In this document: positions 15,929 to 23,501 of the stretch, one piece after another
Layout: every line of letters starts with the position of its first letter
Numbering within the stretch: the first letter of the stretch is position 1
NCBI GenBank assembly: GCA_937975765.1
Contig: CALJUR010000107.1
Location: 1-64,000, forward strand
Direction: 5' to 3'
Source of the DNA: an uncultured Myxococcales bacterium
GTDB taxonomy: Bacteria; Myxococcota_A; UBA9042; DTJE01
DNA length: 64,000 nucleotides
Notes under the pieces: generated by a model
Told to the model about the DNA's origin: nothing
The model's database searches: none
Seen by the model: the letters and a program-made list of their open reading frames with translations, nothing else
Made by a program: the position numbers and the translations under genes

Positions 15929-17173
15929 GGACGAAGGGCCCGGCCCCACACGGCCCAGGACCACCACCGCGTGCAGTCCGCCGTGGAACAGGCGCAGCCT
16001 GCGCCGGATCGGAAGCGACAGGGCGTCGGCAGCCTCCGCGGAAGGGGCGACGATGGCGAACTCCCATCCCCTCCAGGACCGGGCCAGCCGCCTCCCGATC
16101 GCACCGAATGCATGGACCGCGTCACGCCCCGCCTCCAGGCGCAACCCGTAGGGCGGGTTCATCACCACCCATCCCGGGGCGACGTCCGGCGGCCCTTCGC
16201 GCAGGAAGTCCGCCGTACACAGGGTCACGTCGTCCGGGACCCCCGCCCGTTCCACATGGCGCCGTGCCACCTCCAGCACCGCGCCGTCCGCGTCGCGGCA
16301 CACGATCGGCGCCGGCGCGTGCGACAGGGAGGCATGCAGGGACCTCGCCCGCATCTGCCGGAAGGCGGCCGTCCGGGCCGACGGCCAGCGCAGGAACAGG
16401 AATTCCCGATCGCGCCCGGGCGGCAGCCGCCTGGCGATCGCCGCGGCCTCGACCCCGAACGTCCCGGACCCGCACATCGGGTCCACCAGCGCCCCCGTCC
16501 CGTCGTAGCCGGCCGCCAGCAGGATCCCCGCGGCCAGCGTCTCTCGCAGCGGCGCCCCGCCGTGCTCCAGACGATGCCCGCGCAGGTGCAGCAGGTCCCC
16601 GCTGGAATCCAGCGACAGGTCCAGGTGGTTCGCTTCCAGCCACGCCAGCAGGCGCTGCAGCGGCTCGCGGTCGCTCCCGTCCAGCCCGGGTGCGGTCATG
16701 CCCATGTCCCGGAACCGCCGCCGGATCGCGTCGCGCAGGGGCCGGCCCAGCATCCCGCCTCCGAACAGCCTCGATCGCGCCGTCGTCGCCTCCAGCAGGA
16801 CCGGCACTTCCGTGGCCAGCAGGGCCTCCCAGGGCACCTCGCGTGCCTCGCGGAACACGTCCTCCGGGGCCCGGGCCGCGAACGATGCCACCCGCAGCCA
16901 CACGCGGCTGGCCGTCCGCAGGTGCAGGTTGGCCGCGTATCCCGTCTCCAGTCGCCCCCGGAACTCCACGCCCCCGGGGGCCGCCGTCACGGCCTGGCCG
17001 CCGATCGCCCGGACCTCTTCCGCCAGCAGTTCCTCCAGCCCGGGCGAACACGCCGCAAACCAGCCGTGGACCGGGGCATGAACGTGCCTCCGGACCCTGC
17101 GCTCGATGTTGATGGCCGGTCCTTCCCCGCCCCTCCCCTCGACACCTCGCGTGCTGCCGGCCTGCTGCTTCAC
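15920..17173 (-). CDS. THUMP-domain RNA guanine-N2 methyltransferase (RlmL-like)
   Basis: This is predicted to methylate a guanine in 23S rRNA or tRNA using SAM. The N-terminal 160 residues have the family opening FAACSPGLEELLAEEVRAIGG and a THUMP-like fold. The C-terminal Rossmann domain has DPMCGSGTFGVEAA (motif I) and NPPYG (catalytic motif IV). The length of about 417 residues fits the single-domain RlmL/Trm14 group rather than fused RlmKL. I favour GTG 17173: it is seven bases after a TACACT box on the minus strand. A longer frame from ATG 17233 adds only low-complexity residues. The exact target base cannot be told from sequence. Confidence 0.83.
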   Translation of the reverse strand: MKQQAGSTRGVEGRGGEGPAINIERRVRRHVHAPVHGWFAACSPGLEELLAEEVRAIGGQAVTAAPGGVEFRGRLETGYAANLHLRTASRVWLRVASFAARAPEDVFREAREVPWEALLATEVPVLLEATTARSRLFGGGMLGRPLRDAIRRRFRDMGMTAPGLDGSDREPLQRLLAWLEANHLDLSLDSSGDLLHLRGHRLEHGGAPLRETLAAGILLAAGYDGTGALVDPMCGSGTFGVEAAAIARRLPPGRDREFLFLRWPSARTAAFRQMRARSLHASLSHAPAPIVCRDADGAVLEVARRHVERAGVPDDVTLCTADFLREGPPDVAPGWVVMNPPYGLRLEAGRDAVHAFGAIGRRLARSWRGWEFAIVAPSAEAADALSLPIRRRLRLFHGGLHAVVVLGRVGPGPSSLR

Positions 17174-17316
17174 GGCGCCGAGTGTACCACCGCGATCCTC
17201 CCGCGTACCCCCGCCCCGGACCTGTCTTGTCATCGCGCGTGCATGGTGCTACTTCTGTTGCGCCCCGGGGCGCCCCTCCAGCCCTGGTGACCCGCCACTT
17301 CACGGAGACGGAAGCG

Positions 17317-18681
17317 ATGTCGACCCCGATGGCAGCCGGCCCAGCGACGACCGACGCCCGGACCCTCTGGCGCTGGCAGGTCCAGACCTTCACCCTCCTG
17401 TGGACCGCCTACGCCGCCTACTACCTGTGCCGCATGAACTTCGCGGTCGCCCAGCCCCTGATCCCCCAGGAGTTCGGCTGGACCGACGCGCAGATCGGCG
17501 CCATCCCGTCCTGCTACGCCGCCTGCTATGCGATCGGGCAGTTCGTGAACGGCCAGCTGGGCGAACGGCTGGGCGCGCGCCGGATGATGACCGGCGCGAT
17601 GGCTATAGCCGTCCTGACGAACCTCGCCTTCGCGTTCAACACGTCCTACCCGGTGATGCTGGCGCTATGGGGCATCAACGGCTACGCCCAGTCGGCGGGC
17701 TGGTCCCTGGTCGTCAAGACGCTGACCAACTGGACCACGGTCCGGCGGCGCGGCCTGCTGATCGGCCTGATCAGCACCTGCTACCAGGTCGGCAACGTCG
17801 TTTCCTGGCTGCTGGCCGGATGGCTGTGCGAGGCCTACCTGGACTGGCGCCCCGCTTTCTTCGTCCCGGCACTGATCCTGATGCCGGTGACGATCGCCTT
17901 CGCCATCGCCATCCGGAACCAGCCGCAGGACGCGGGCCTGCCGCAGGTCCGCGACGATGTCCAGCCCGCCGCCCGGCCGGCCGCGGGCCCCGCAACCGCG
18001 CCCGAAAAGGCCGGCGCGCTGGAGATCCTGCGCCTGACGCTGTCGAACCGGATCCTGTGGATCCTGGCGATCGGCTACTTCTGCCTGAACTCGGTCCGGT
18101 ATGCCTTCATGAACTGGGCCGTCACCTACATGTCCGAGTTCCACCACCAGTCCATCAAGGGCAGCGCCTTCACGGCCGTCGCCCTCCCCCTGATCGGGGC
18201 CGTCGGCGCCGTGTCGGCCGGCTGGTTCTCGGACCACCTGTTCGGCCGTCGCCGCGCCCCGGTCTGCGCCATCAGCCTGCTGCTCCTGGCCGCGGTCTGC
18301 ATCGGGTTCGTGTTCATCCCGCAGGGCCAGTGGCTGGTCGCGACCGCGATGCTGGGCCTCGCCGGCTTCCTGATCTACGGCCCCGACATGCTGATGAGCG
18401 GCGCCGCCACCGCCGACATCGACCCCCGCGCGACCGCCGCCGCCACCGGCTTCACGATGTGCATGGGTGCCACGGGCTCGATCCTGTCGGGTGGCGGCGT
18501 CGGCTGGCTGAAGGACGTCACCCCGTCCCTGGTCGCGAAACTGGGCGACTCGATGCCTTCCTGGATCCCGCCGGGCGCCCTGTCGCAGTGGTCCCTGATC
18601 TTCCTGCTCCTGGCGGTCCTTTCGATCGTGTCGGCGCTGCTGATGGTCTCGATCTGGAACCAGCGCCCGAAGGGTGCGTGA
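17317..18681 (+). CDS. MFS transporter of the organophosphate:phosphate antiporter type
   Basis: This is a 454-residue inner-membrane transporter with about 12 predicted helices and a soluble loop near residues 205-235 (Ala/Pro/Gln-rich). The early segment TLLWTAYAAYYLCRMNF resembles the GlpT/UhpT/PgtP group, whose members exchange sugar phosphates or glycerol-3-phosphate for phosphate. The A-type loop GERLGARRMMTG and the mid-protein TVRRRGLLIGL fit MFS architecture. I chose ATG 17317, preceded by GGAGACGGAAG. Its neighbours are a methyltransferase and a HAD protein, so the substrate is not revealed by context. A HAD phosphatase-like gene lies 30 bases downstream on the other strand. Confidence 0.8.
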   Translation: MSTPMAAGPATTDARTLWRWQVQTFTLLWTAYAAYYLCRMNFAVAQPLIPQEFGWTDAQIGAIPSCYAACYAIGQFVNGQLGERLGARRMMTGAMAIAVLTNLAFAFNTSYPVMLALWGINGYAQSAGWSLVVKTLTNWTTVRRRGLLIGLISTCYQVGNVVSWLLAGWLCEAYLDWRPAFFVPALILMPVTIAFAIAIRNQPQDAGLPQVRDDVQPAARPAAGPATAPEKAGALEILRLTLSNRILWILAIGYFCLNSVRYAFMNWAVTYMSEFHHQSIKGSAFTAVALPLIGAVGAVSAGWFSDHLFGRRRAPVCAISLLLLAAVCIGFVFIPQGQWLVATAMLGLAGFLIYGPDMLMSGAATADIDPRATAAATGFTMCMGATGSILSGGGVGWLKDVTPSLVAKLGDSMPSWIPPGALSQWSLIFLLLAVLSIVSALLMVSIWNQRPKGA

Positions 18682-18711
18682 CCGGGCGAATCCCGTGGGA
18701 CCGGCGGCTTC

Positions 18712-19458
18712 CTAGCGCTTCCAGGTGTTCCAGCCGCGCTCCCGGGCCAGTTTCATCATCTCGTTGTCCTCGCAGCCCTTCTCTCCGATGACCAGGCGCC
18801 AGCGCGCGACGTCCATCAGTTCGTGGTCGCCCAGGCCGTTCCCGATCACGAACGACGGCAGGCCGACGTGCTGGTCCAGGACCTCGACCTTCCCCCCGTT
18901 GCAGGTGACGGGCTGCACCAGGCGGTCGGACAGGACCAGGCCCACGCCGGGGATCGAGTCCATCTCGGTCTCGATGCCGTACGCACCATCCACCTCGACG
19001 CCCATGTAGAACAGGGCACGACGCAACAGCCACGAGTTGCAGGCCGAGACGACGTGGACCTGCAGTCCGCCTTCATCGCGCATCCCGTTGATCAGGTCGG
19101 CCATCTTCGCGCTGTAGTGCGGCCACTTCGAGGCGACCAGGTCGACCCACGCCGCAACGTCGCCGTATTCCAGGCCGGCCATGCACTGCACCGCGTGCCC
19201 GCAGGCCGCGATGCGGTCGTCCTTCGCGATCTCCTCGTACCGGCTCCAGTACTGGGGGGGCAGCACCGGCATGTCCTCGGGGTCCTCGGACTGCGTCAGG
19301 ACCTGGAGGAAGAATTCGCCGATGCTGTTCTTCCACAGCGTGTTGTCGGCGCCGAAGGCCACGATCCGCGAATGGTCCTTCGCGTCGATGGCCTCGATCA
19401 CGTCGTCCTGGAATCGCTTGGGGAAGCCGTTCAGCCAGTCCGGGCATGCCCTGGTCAT
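18712..19458 (-). CDS. HAD-superfamily protein (phosphoserine-phosphatase-like) lacking the nucleophile Asp
   Basis: This 248-residue protein looks like a HAD subfamily IB phosphatase. Motif II (HVVSACNSW), a candidate motif III lysine (NGGK) and motif IV (GNGLGDHELMD) are present. Motif I, normally DxDxT, reads FGADNTLW, so residue 36 is Gly where the phospho-accepting Asp should be, while Asp38 remains. The codon is GGC with clean sequence around it, so it is probably not a frame error. Phosphatase activity through the usual aspartyl-phosphate is therefore doubtful. Its own promoter has a perfect -35 box, and a GAGGAATT site precedes ATG 19458, so the gene appears to be expressed. A binding or regulatory role is possible. 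Confidence 0.78.
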   Translation of the reverse strand: MTRACPDWLNGFPKRFQDDVIEAIDAKDHSRIVAFGADNTLWKNSIGEFFLQVLTQSEDPEDMPVLPPQYWSRYEEIAKDDRIAACGHAVQCMAGLEYGDVAAWVDLVASKWPHYSAKMADLINGMRDEGGLQVHVVSACNSWLLRRALFYMGVEVDGAYGIETEMDSIPGVGLVLSDRLVQPVTCNGGKVEVLDQHVGLPSFVIGNGLGDHELMDVARWRLVIGEKGCEDNEMMKLARERGWNTWKR

Positions 19459-19487
19459 TCGAGAATTCCTCGGTGGGAGACGCAGCG

Positions 19488-19516
19488 ATTAGACTCTTCC
19501 CCCCGCGGGCTGTCAA
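19488..19516 (-). promoter_or_regulatory. promoter of the HAD-like gene
   Basis: On the minus strand, TTGACA (19516-19511, full consensus) and TCTAAT (19493-19488, five of six) are 17 bases apart, about 30 bases before the ATG. This is one of the best sigma-70 matches in the window. Confidence 0.6.
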
Positions 19517-19631
19517 TCGACGCCCGGGGGCCAAGCGGGGTTGACGTTTCCACTACCCGCTGGCGGCACGTGCTGGTATCCTTCGCGCCGCGACGGCCAC
19601 GAGGGCCGGCCTGCCGCCTGTCGAGGTGCGG

Positions 19632-20447
19632 ATGATCGAGACGACTCCCGGTGCGCTGGAACGGTTGAAGGGGATCGGCGCCTTCGCGATGGACATGGAC
19701 GGGACGGTGTACCTGGGCGGCCGGCTTCTGCCCGGCGCCGCCGAGTTCGTGCGCCGTTTGCGCGAACGCAGGACGCCATACGCCTTCATGACGAACAACT
19801 CGTCGAAGAGCCGCGCCGAGTACGGCCGCAAACTGCAGGGCCTTGGACTGCCCTGCGGCGAGGGCGACGTGATGACGTCCGGAGAGGCGACGATCCGGTA
19901 CCTGCTGCGCGAGCGTCCCGGCCAGCGCGTGTACCTGTCCGCGACCCCCTCCTTCGAGGCCGAGGTGCGCGAGGCCGGCATCCCGCTGGCGGAAGGGCGG
20001 CACGATGCCGACCTGGGCGTGCTGGGATACGACACGACGCTGACGTTCGCGCGGCTGGTCGTCCTGTGCGACCTGCTGCGAGACGGCAAGCCCCTGGTCG
20101 CGACCCACCCCGACGTGAACTGCCCCGTGGAAGGAGGCTACTGGCCGGACGTGGGTGCGTTCCTGGCGCTGATCCGGGCGTCCACCGGCAGGGACCCCGA
20201 CGCGATCATCGGCAAGCCGGGCCCGCTGATGGTGACCGCGCTGTCCGAGCGGGTCGGCATGCCGCCGTCCCGCATCGCCTACATCGGCGACCGCCTGTAC
20301 ACGGACGTCGCGATGGCCCGGGGTTCGGGGATGCTGGCCGTGCTGGTGCTGTCCGGGGAGACGCGCCTGCAGGACCTCCAGGACCCGCGCGCCCAGCAGC
20401 CCGACCTGGTCGTCCGCGGGCTGGACGAACTGGCGGAACTGATCTGA
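19632..20447 (+). CDS. HAD-IIA family phosphatase (NagD/PGP-like)
   Basis: This is a 271-residue sugar-phosphate or phosphoglycolate-type phosphatase. Motif I AMDMDGTVYLGG contains both catalytic Asp residues. Motif II is AFMTNNSSKSR. Motif III is IIGKPGPLM, and motif IV YIGDRLYTDVAMARGSG carries the metal-binding Asp. The cap between residues about 80 and 200 is the C2a type typical of NagD, phosphoglycolate phosphatase and p-nitrophenylphosphatase. I chose ATG 19632, with GAGGTGCGG directly upstream. Its last 169 bases overlap the opposite-strand frame of the S15-type hydrolase gene. The natural substrate is not decided by sequence. Confidence 0.88.
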   Translation: MIETTPGALERLKGIGAFAMDMDGTVYLGGRLLPGAAEFVRRLRERRTPYAFMTNNSSKSRAEYGRKLQGLGLPCGEGDVMTSGEATIRYLLRERPGQRVYLSATPSFEAEVREAGIPLAEGRHDADLGVLGYDTTLTFARLVVLCDLLRDGKPLVATHPDVNCPVEGGYWPDVGAFLALIRASTGRDPDAIIGKPGPLMVTALSERVGMPPSRIAYIGDRLYTDVAMARGSGMLAVLVLSGETRLQDLQDPRAQQPDLVVRGLDELAELI

Positions 20448-22399
20448 CCGGGGGGGCGTTCCCCCCTGCGATTCCCCCCGCACCCGGCACCGCCACGCGA
20501 CTTCCGCACGGCCAGGGCCAGTCCCCAGGCCATCCCCAGGAGCAGCAGGGAAGGGATCCCGTTCGCCGAAGGTCCGGCATCGCACCCGCACGACTTCGTC
20601 GGGCATCCGCAGGGTTCGATGGATGCGTCGCCCGGCGGGTCCGGGCAGGTCGCAGCCGGATCCTCCTCGGCGACCTCCGGGACATCTCGCGGCTCGGGCA
20701 CCGGTTCGGCAGCGGCCTCCTCGACGGCCTCGGGCGGTTCGTCGGCGCCGGGAAGCGTGCCGCGGGTCACGTTCAGCACCAGCGAGGACGGGTGCGCCGC
20801 GTCCCGGTAGACCGTCAGCGTGGAGGACACCGGGGCAGGGTTCGAGGCCAGCGCGGCGGAGGTGCCCGGGTTCGGCTGGTACCTCGGGGACGAGGTGCCC
20901 GAGATCCCGACCTGCAGGGCGTGACCGGCCGACAGTTCGAACGCGACCGGTCCCAGTTCCACGTCGAACCTCGCGGGAGTCCCGGGGACCAGGGGGCGTG
21001 CCGCGTCCGTCCCCTGCGCGTAGCGCCCCCGCCGGATGCCGTCGGCCAGCATCATGACCTTGCCCGACGGGGTGACCTGCGACAGCCGGACCACGACATC
21101 CCCGTCGTCGGTGCTGGAGGCCGCCCAGATCGTGGCGCGTACGGCCCCCTCGACCTGGACCGGTTCCGTCGCGAAGGGGGTCCGGGCCGCCAGGACCTCC
21201 GGCATCGCGTCCAGCAGGGCCTGGTCGGCCGGGCCGGCCATCGTGGTCAGGTTGCCGCCGCCCACCGACGGGACGGGGTGCGCGGGATCGACCGGCAACC
21301 CCGCCGGGGCGCCCGTCGCAGCCGGCGGATCCTCGCGAAGGGCGCCGTCGTCGTGCAGGTGCAGGGGCACCTCGTCTCCCGGAGGAGGCCAGGATGGGGC
21401 GGTCCTCCACTCGGCCTCCGCAAAGGTCCCCTCGTCGGACAGCCGCGTCATCGCGTACCGCACCGGGGCCCAGGTCGGACGGCTGCCGTCCTTCAGGCAC
21501 CACTCGAAGTAGTCCAGGAAGTCCCGCCAGACGTCCCGGTATCCCGCCGAGGCGGGGTAGGCGACCTGTCCCTCGTGCACGGGACGGGTGCCGTCGTCTG
21601 GGGAGGCGATCCCCCCGTGGGTCCAGGGCCCCAGGATCAGGAACTGGTCGTCCCGGGCCCCGACCGAGGCGCCCTGCTGGTACGACCGGTGGGTCCGCGG
21701 CTGGCCGATCGAGAAGATGTCGAAGAACCCGCCGACCAGCAGCACCGACGCCCGGATCCGCGCGACCTCGGCCGGGTCCAGGCGGGCCGCGTCCCAGTAC
21801 CCGTCGCCCGCCTCGTGCAGGAGCCACTCGGCCAGCGCCTCCGGTTCCTTCAGCGCGTTCAGCCAGGATGTCGTCATCTCCTCGCGCCACGCCCCGCCGG
21901 GCATCATGCCCTCGTAGACGTCGTCGGTGGCCATCAGCACCAGGGCACACCGCAGGGAATCGGGGGCATCGGGCAGCGCCATCAGTTGCACGACCCCCTC
22001 CGCCGAGCCGCCGTACGTCCCGATGCGCCCGTTGCTCCAGGGCCGCGAGGCGATCCACGCCATCGTGTCGGGCCCGTCCTCCCGGTCGTCGAAGAAGGGC
22101 AGGAACCGCCCCTGGCTGTCGCCGCGACCGCGAACGTCCTGCGAGACCAGCGCGTAGCCCATGTCCGTCAGGGCGTTCGAGAACCCTTCCTCGACGGCAC
22201 GGCCGTAAGGCGTACGCCGCAGGATGACCGGGTGGCCGGTGACGGCGTCCCCGCCGGGCAGGAACACGTCGGTGGACAGCGTCGTCCCGTCCCGCATCGG
22301 GACGTCCTCGTGCAGGGTCGGCGTTGCGGCGCGGGCGGGCAGGGCATTCCAGCACGCAAGGGCGAACGCCGCCAGGACGATGGTTCGATGCCGGTTCAC
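20279..22399 (-). CDS. secreted CocE/NonD (S15-type) hydrolase with MYXO-CTERM-like tail
   Basis: This is a predicted exported serine hydrolase related to X-Pro dipeptidyl-peptidase and cocaine esterase. Residues 1-25 form a cleavable signal peptide. The alpha/beta-hydrolase core has VSQDVRGRGDSQG and the nucleophile elbow GTYGGSAEG, with GPWTHGG probably supplying the His. A jelly-roll region from about residue 370 contains VQVEGAVRATIWA and DVVVRLSQV. An acidic Pro/Glu/Ala linker then leads to a Cys-rich stretch (EPCGCPTKSCGC), a hydrophobic helix and RKSR, matching MYXO-CTERM sorting tails. The frame does not stop there but runs about 70 more codons across the 3' end of the convergent HAD gene. 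GTG 22399 is the likely start, after a G-rich site. Confidence 0.8.
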   Translation of the reverse strand: MNRHRTIVLAAFALACWNALPARAATPTLHEDVPMRDGTTLSTDVFLPGGDAVTGHPVILRRTPYGRAVEEGFSNALTDMGYALVSQDVRGRGDSQGRFLPFFDDREDGPDTMAWIASRPWSNGRIGTYGGSAEGVVQLMALPDAPDSLRCALVLMATDDVYEGMMPGGAWREEMTTSWLNALKEPEALAEWLLHEAGDGYWDAARLDPAEVARIRASVLLVGGFFDIFSIGQPRTHRSYQQGASVGARDDQFLILGPWTHGGIASPDDGTRPVHEGQVAYPASAGYRDVWRDFLDYFEWCLKDGSRPTWAPVRYAMTRLSDEGTFAEAEWRTAPSWPPPGDEVPLHLHDDGALREDPPAATGAPAGLPVDPAHPVPSVGGGNLTTMAGPADQALLDAMPEVLAARTPFATEPVQVEGAVRATIWAASSTDDGDVVVRLSQVTPSGKVMMLADGIRRGRYAQGTDAARPLVPGTPARFDVELGPVAFELSAGHALQVGISGTSSPRYQPNPGTSAALASNPAPVSSTLTVYRDAAHPSSLVLNVTRGTLPGADEPPEAVEEAAAEPVPEPRDVPEVAEEDPAATCPDPPGDASIEPCGCPTKSCGCDAGPSANGIPSLLLLGMAWGLALAVRKSRGGAGCGGNRRGERPPGQISSASSSSPRTTRSGCWARGSWRSCRRVSPDSTSTASIPEPRAIATSVYRRSPM
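20451..20466. terminator. GC hairpin after the HAD-IIA gene
   Basis: GGGGGG and CCCCCC flank a four-base loop, starting three bases past the HAD-IIA stop codon. There is no T tract. It may attenuate or end transcription of that gene, and it falls within the S15-type hydrolase frame on the other strand. Confidence 0.3.
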
Positions 22400-22480
22400 G
22401 GGTCCCCCCCGGGTCGCGTGGGACGGGATCGTACCATGACGGGCCGTCCCCGGGCCCGGGGGGACAAGCGCCAACCCGGC

Positions 22481-22510
22481 TTGACCTCCTCCCGACGGTG
22501 CCGCCAGAAT
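22481..22510 (+). promoter_or_regulatory. promoter of the ferredoxin-nitroreductase gene
   Basis: TTGACC (22481-22486) and CAGAAT (22505-22510) are separated by 18 bases, about 25 bases before the GTG start. Confidence 0.45.
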
Positions 22511-22535
22511 GGGCAGGGCCTGGAGGAGGACGGGC

Positions 22536-23480
22536 GTGCTGCTGCGCGAAGTGACGACCACGATCGATCCCCTGCGGTGCATCGGGTGCGGCAAGTGCAT
22601 CCCCGTGTGCCCGTCGGACACCCTGGCGATGCGGGACGGGAAGGCCGTGGTCGTCGGGAAGGAGTCCCTGCAGTGCGGGCACTGCGCCGCCGTGTGCCCC
22701 GCCGACGCGGTGTCCGTGGGCGCGCTGGACCCGCGGATGCTGCAATTCGAGACCTTCCCTTTCGACCCGTCCTGGCTGCCTCACGGGAAGGCGGACGCCG
22801 GCGCCCTGGTCCGGCTGATGGCGTCGCGACGGTCCTGCCGGAACTACCGGAAGGACCCGGTGCCGCGCGACGACCTCCGGGACCTGGTCAAGGTGGCCTG
22901 CACGGCCCCCTCGGGCACCAACAACCAGCCCTGGTCCTTCACCATCCTGCCCGACCGGCCCGCCGTCGAGGCGCTGGCGAGGCGCGTCCTGGCGCTGTTC
23001 CAGAAGATCCTGTCGATGGCCTCGAACCCGCTGCTGCGCACCGGCCTGAAGTGGATCGGCATGCCCGAACTGGACGCCTTCCACCGGGACTACGCCCCGT
23101 CGGTCCGGGAGGGGATCCGGGAGTTCCGCGAGACCGGGCGGGACCGACTGTTCCACGGCGCCCCGGCCGCGATCGTGATCTCGACCGCCCCCGGGGGATC
23201 GACGCCCGGCGAGGACGCGATGCTGGCCACCCAGAACCTGCTGCTGGCCGCCCACGCGATGGGCTACGGGACGTGCCTGATCGGGTTCGCGGTCGAGGCC
23301 ATCGCCCGCGACCGCTCGATCGCGAAGGCCCTGGGGATCCCGGCCGGCCACAAGGTGCGATCGGTCATCGCGCTGGGTCGGCCGGCCGAGCAGTGGCACA
23401 CGGTCGCGGGCCGCCGGGGCGTGGAACCGGGATTCCTGGATGCCGACGCCATCGATCGGGGCGACGGGAGGGCTTCGTGA
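22536..23480 (+). CDS. nitroreductase-family protein fused to a 2x[4Fe-4S] ferredoxin domain
   Basis: This 314-residue flavoenzyme probably takes electrons from iron-sulfur clusters and reduces an unknown acceptor. The N-terminal 65 residues carry two clusters: CIGCGKCIPVCP and CGHCAAVCP. The nitroreductase domain follows, with SRRSCRNYRKDPVPRDDL, the FMN-contact segment CTAPSGTNNQPW and the late AMGYGTCLIGF. Fusions of this layout are known in anaerobes and facultative bacteria. GTG 22536 is chosen because GGAGGAGGA lies six bases upstream. The gene has its own promoter, and its stop is 21 bases from that of the convergent eutLT gene. A role in ethanolamine metabolism is not shown by anything other than proximity. 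Confidence 0.85.
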   Translation: MLLREVTTTIDPLRCIGCGKCIPVCPSDTLAMRDGKAVVVGKESLQCGHCAAVCPADAVSVGALDPRMLQFETFPFDPSWLPHGKADAGALVRLMASRRSCRNYRKDPVPRDDLRDLVKVACTAPSGTNNQPWSFTILPDRPAVEALARRVLALFQKILSMASNPLLRTGLKWIGMPELDAFHRDYAPSVREGIREFRETGRDRLFHGAPAAIVISTAPGGSTPGEDAMLATQNLLLAAHAMGYGTCLIGFAVEAIARDRSIAKALGIPAGHKVRSVIALGRPAEQWHTVAGRRGVEPGFLDADAIDRGDGRAS

Positions 23481-23501
23481 ACGCCGGTTCGATGGGCGTC
23501 A

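Noticed and set aside
17174..17233. Longer N-terminus of the RlmL-like protein from ATG 17233
   Set aside because: Adds only Gly/Arg/Thr low-complexity residues, not seen in the family; the -10 box would lie inside the coding sequence.
19455..23399. Long overlapping frames on both strands, over 1300 codons each
   Set aside because: They run across several well-supported genes (HAD-IIA, S15 hydrolase, nitroreductase) in other frames and show shadow composition.
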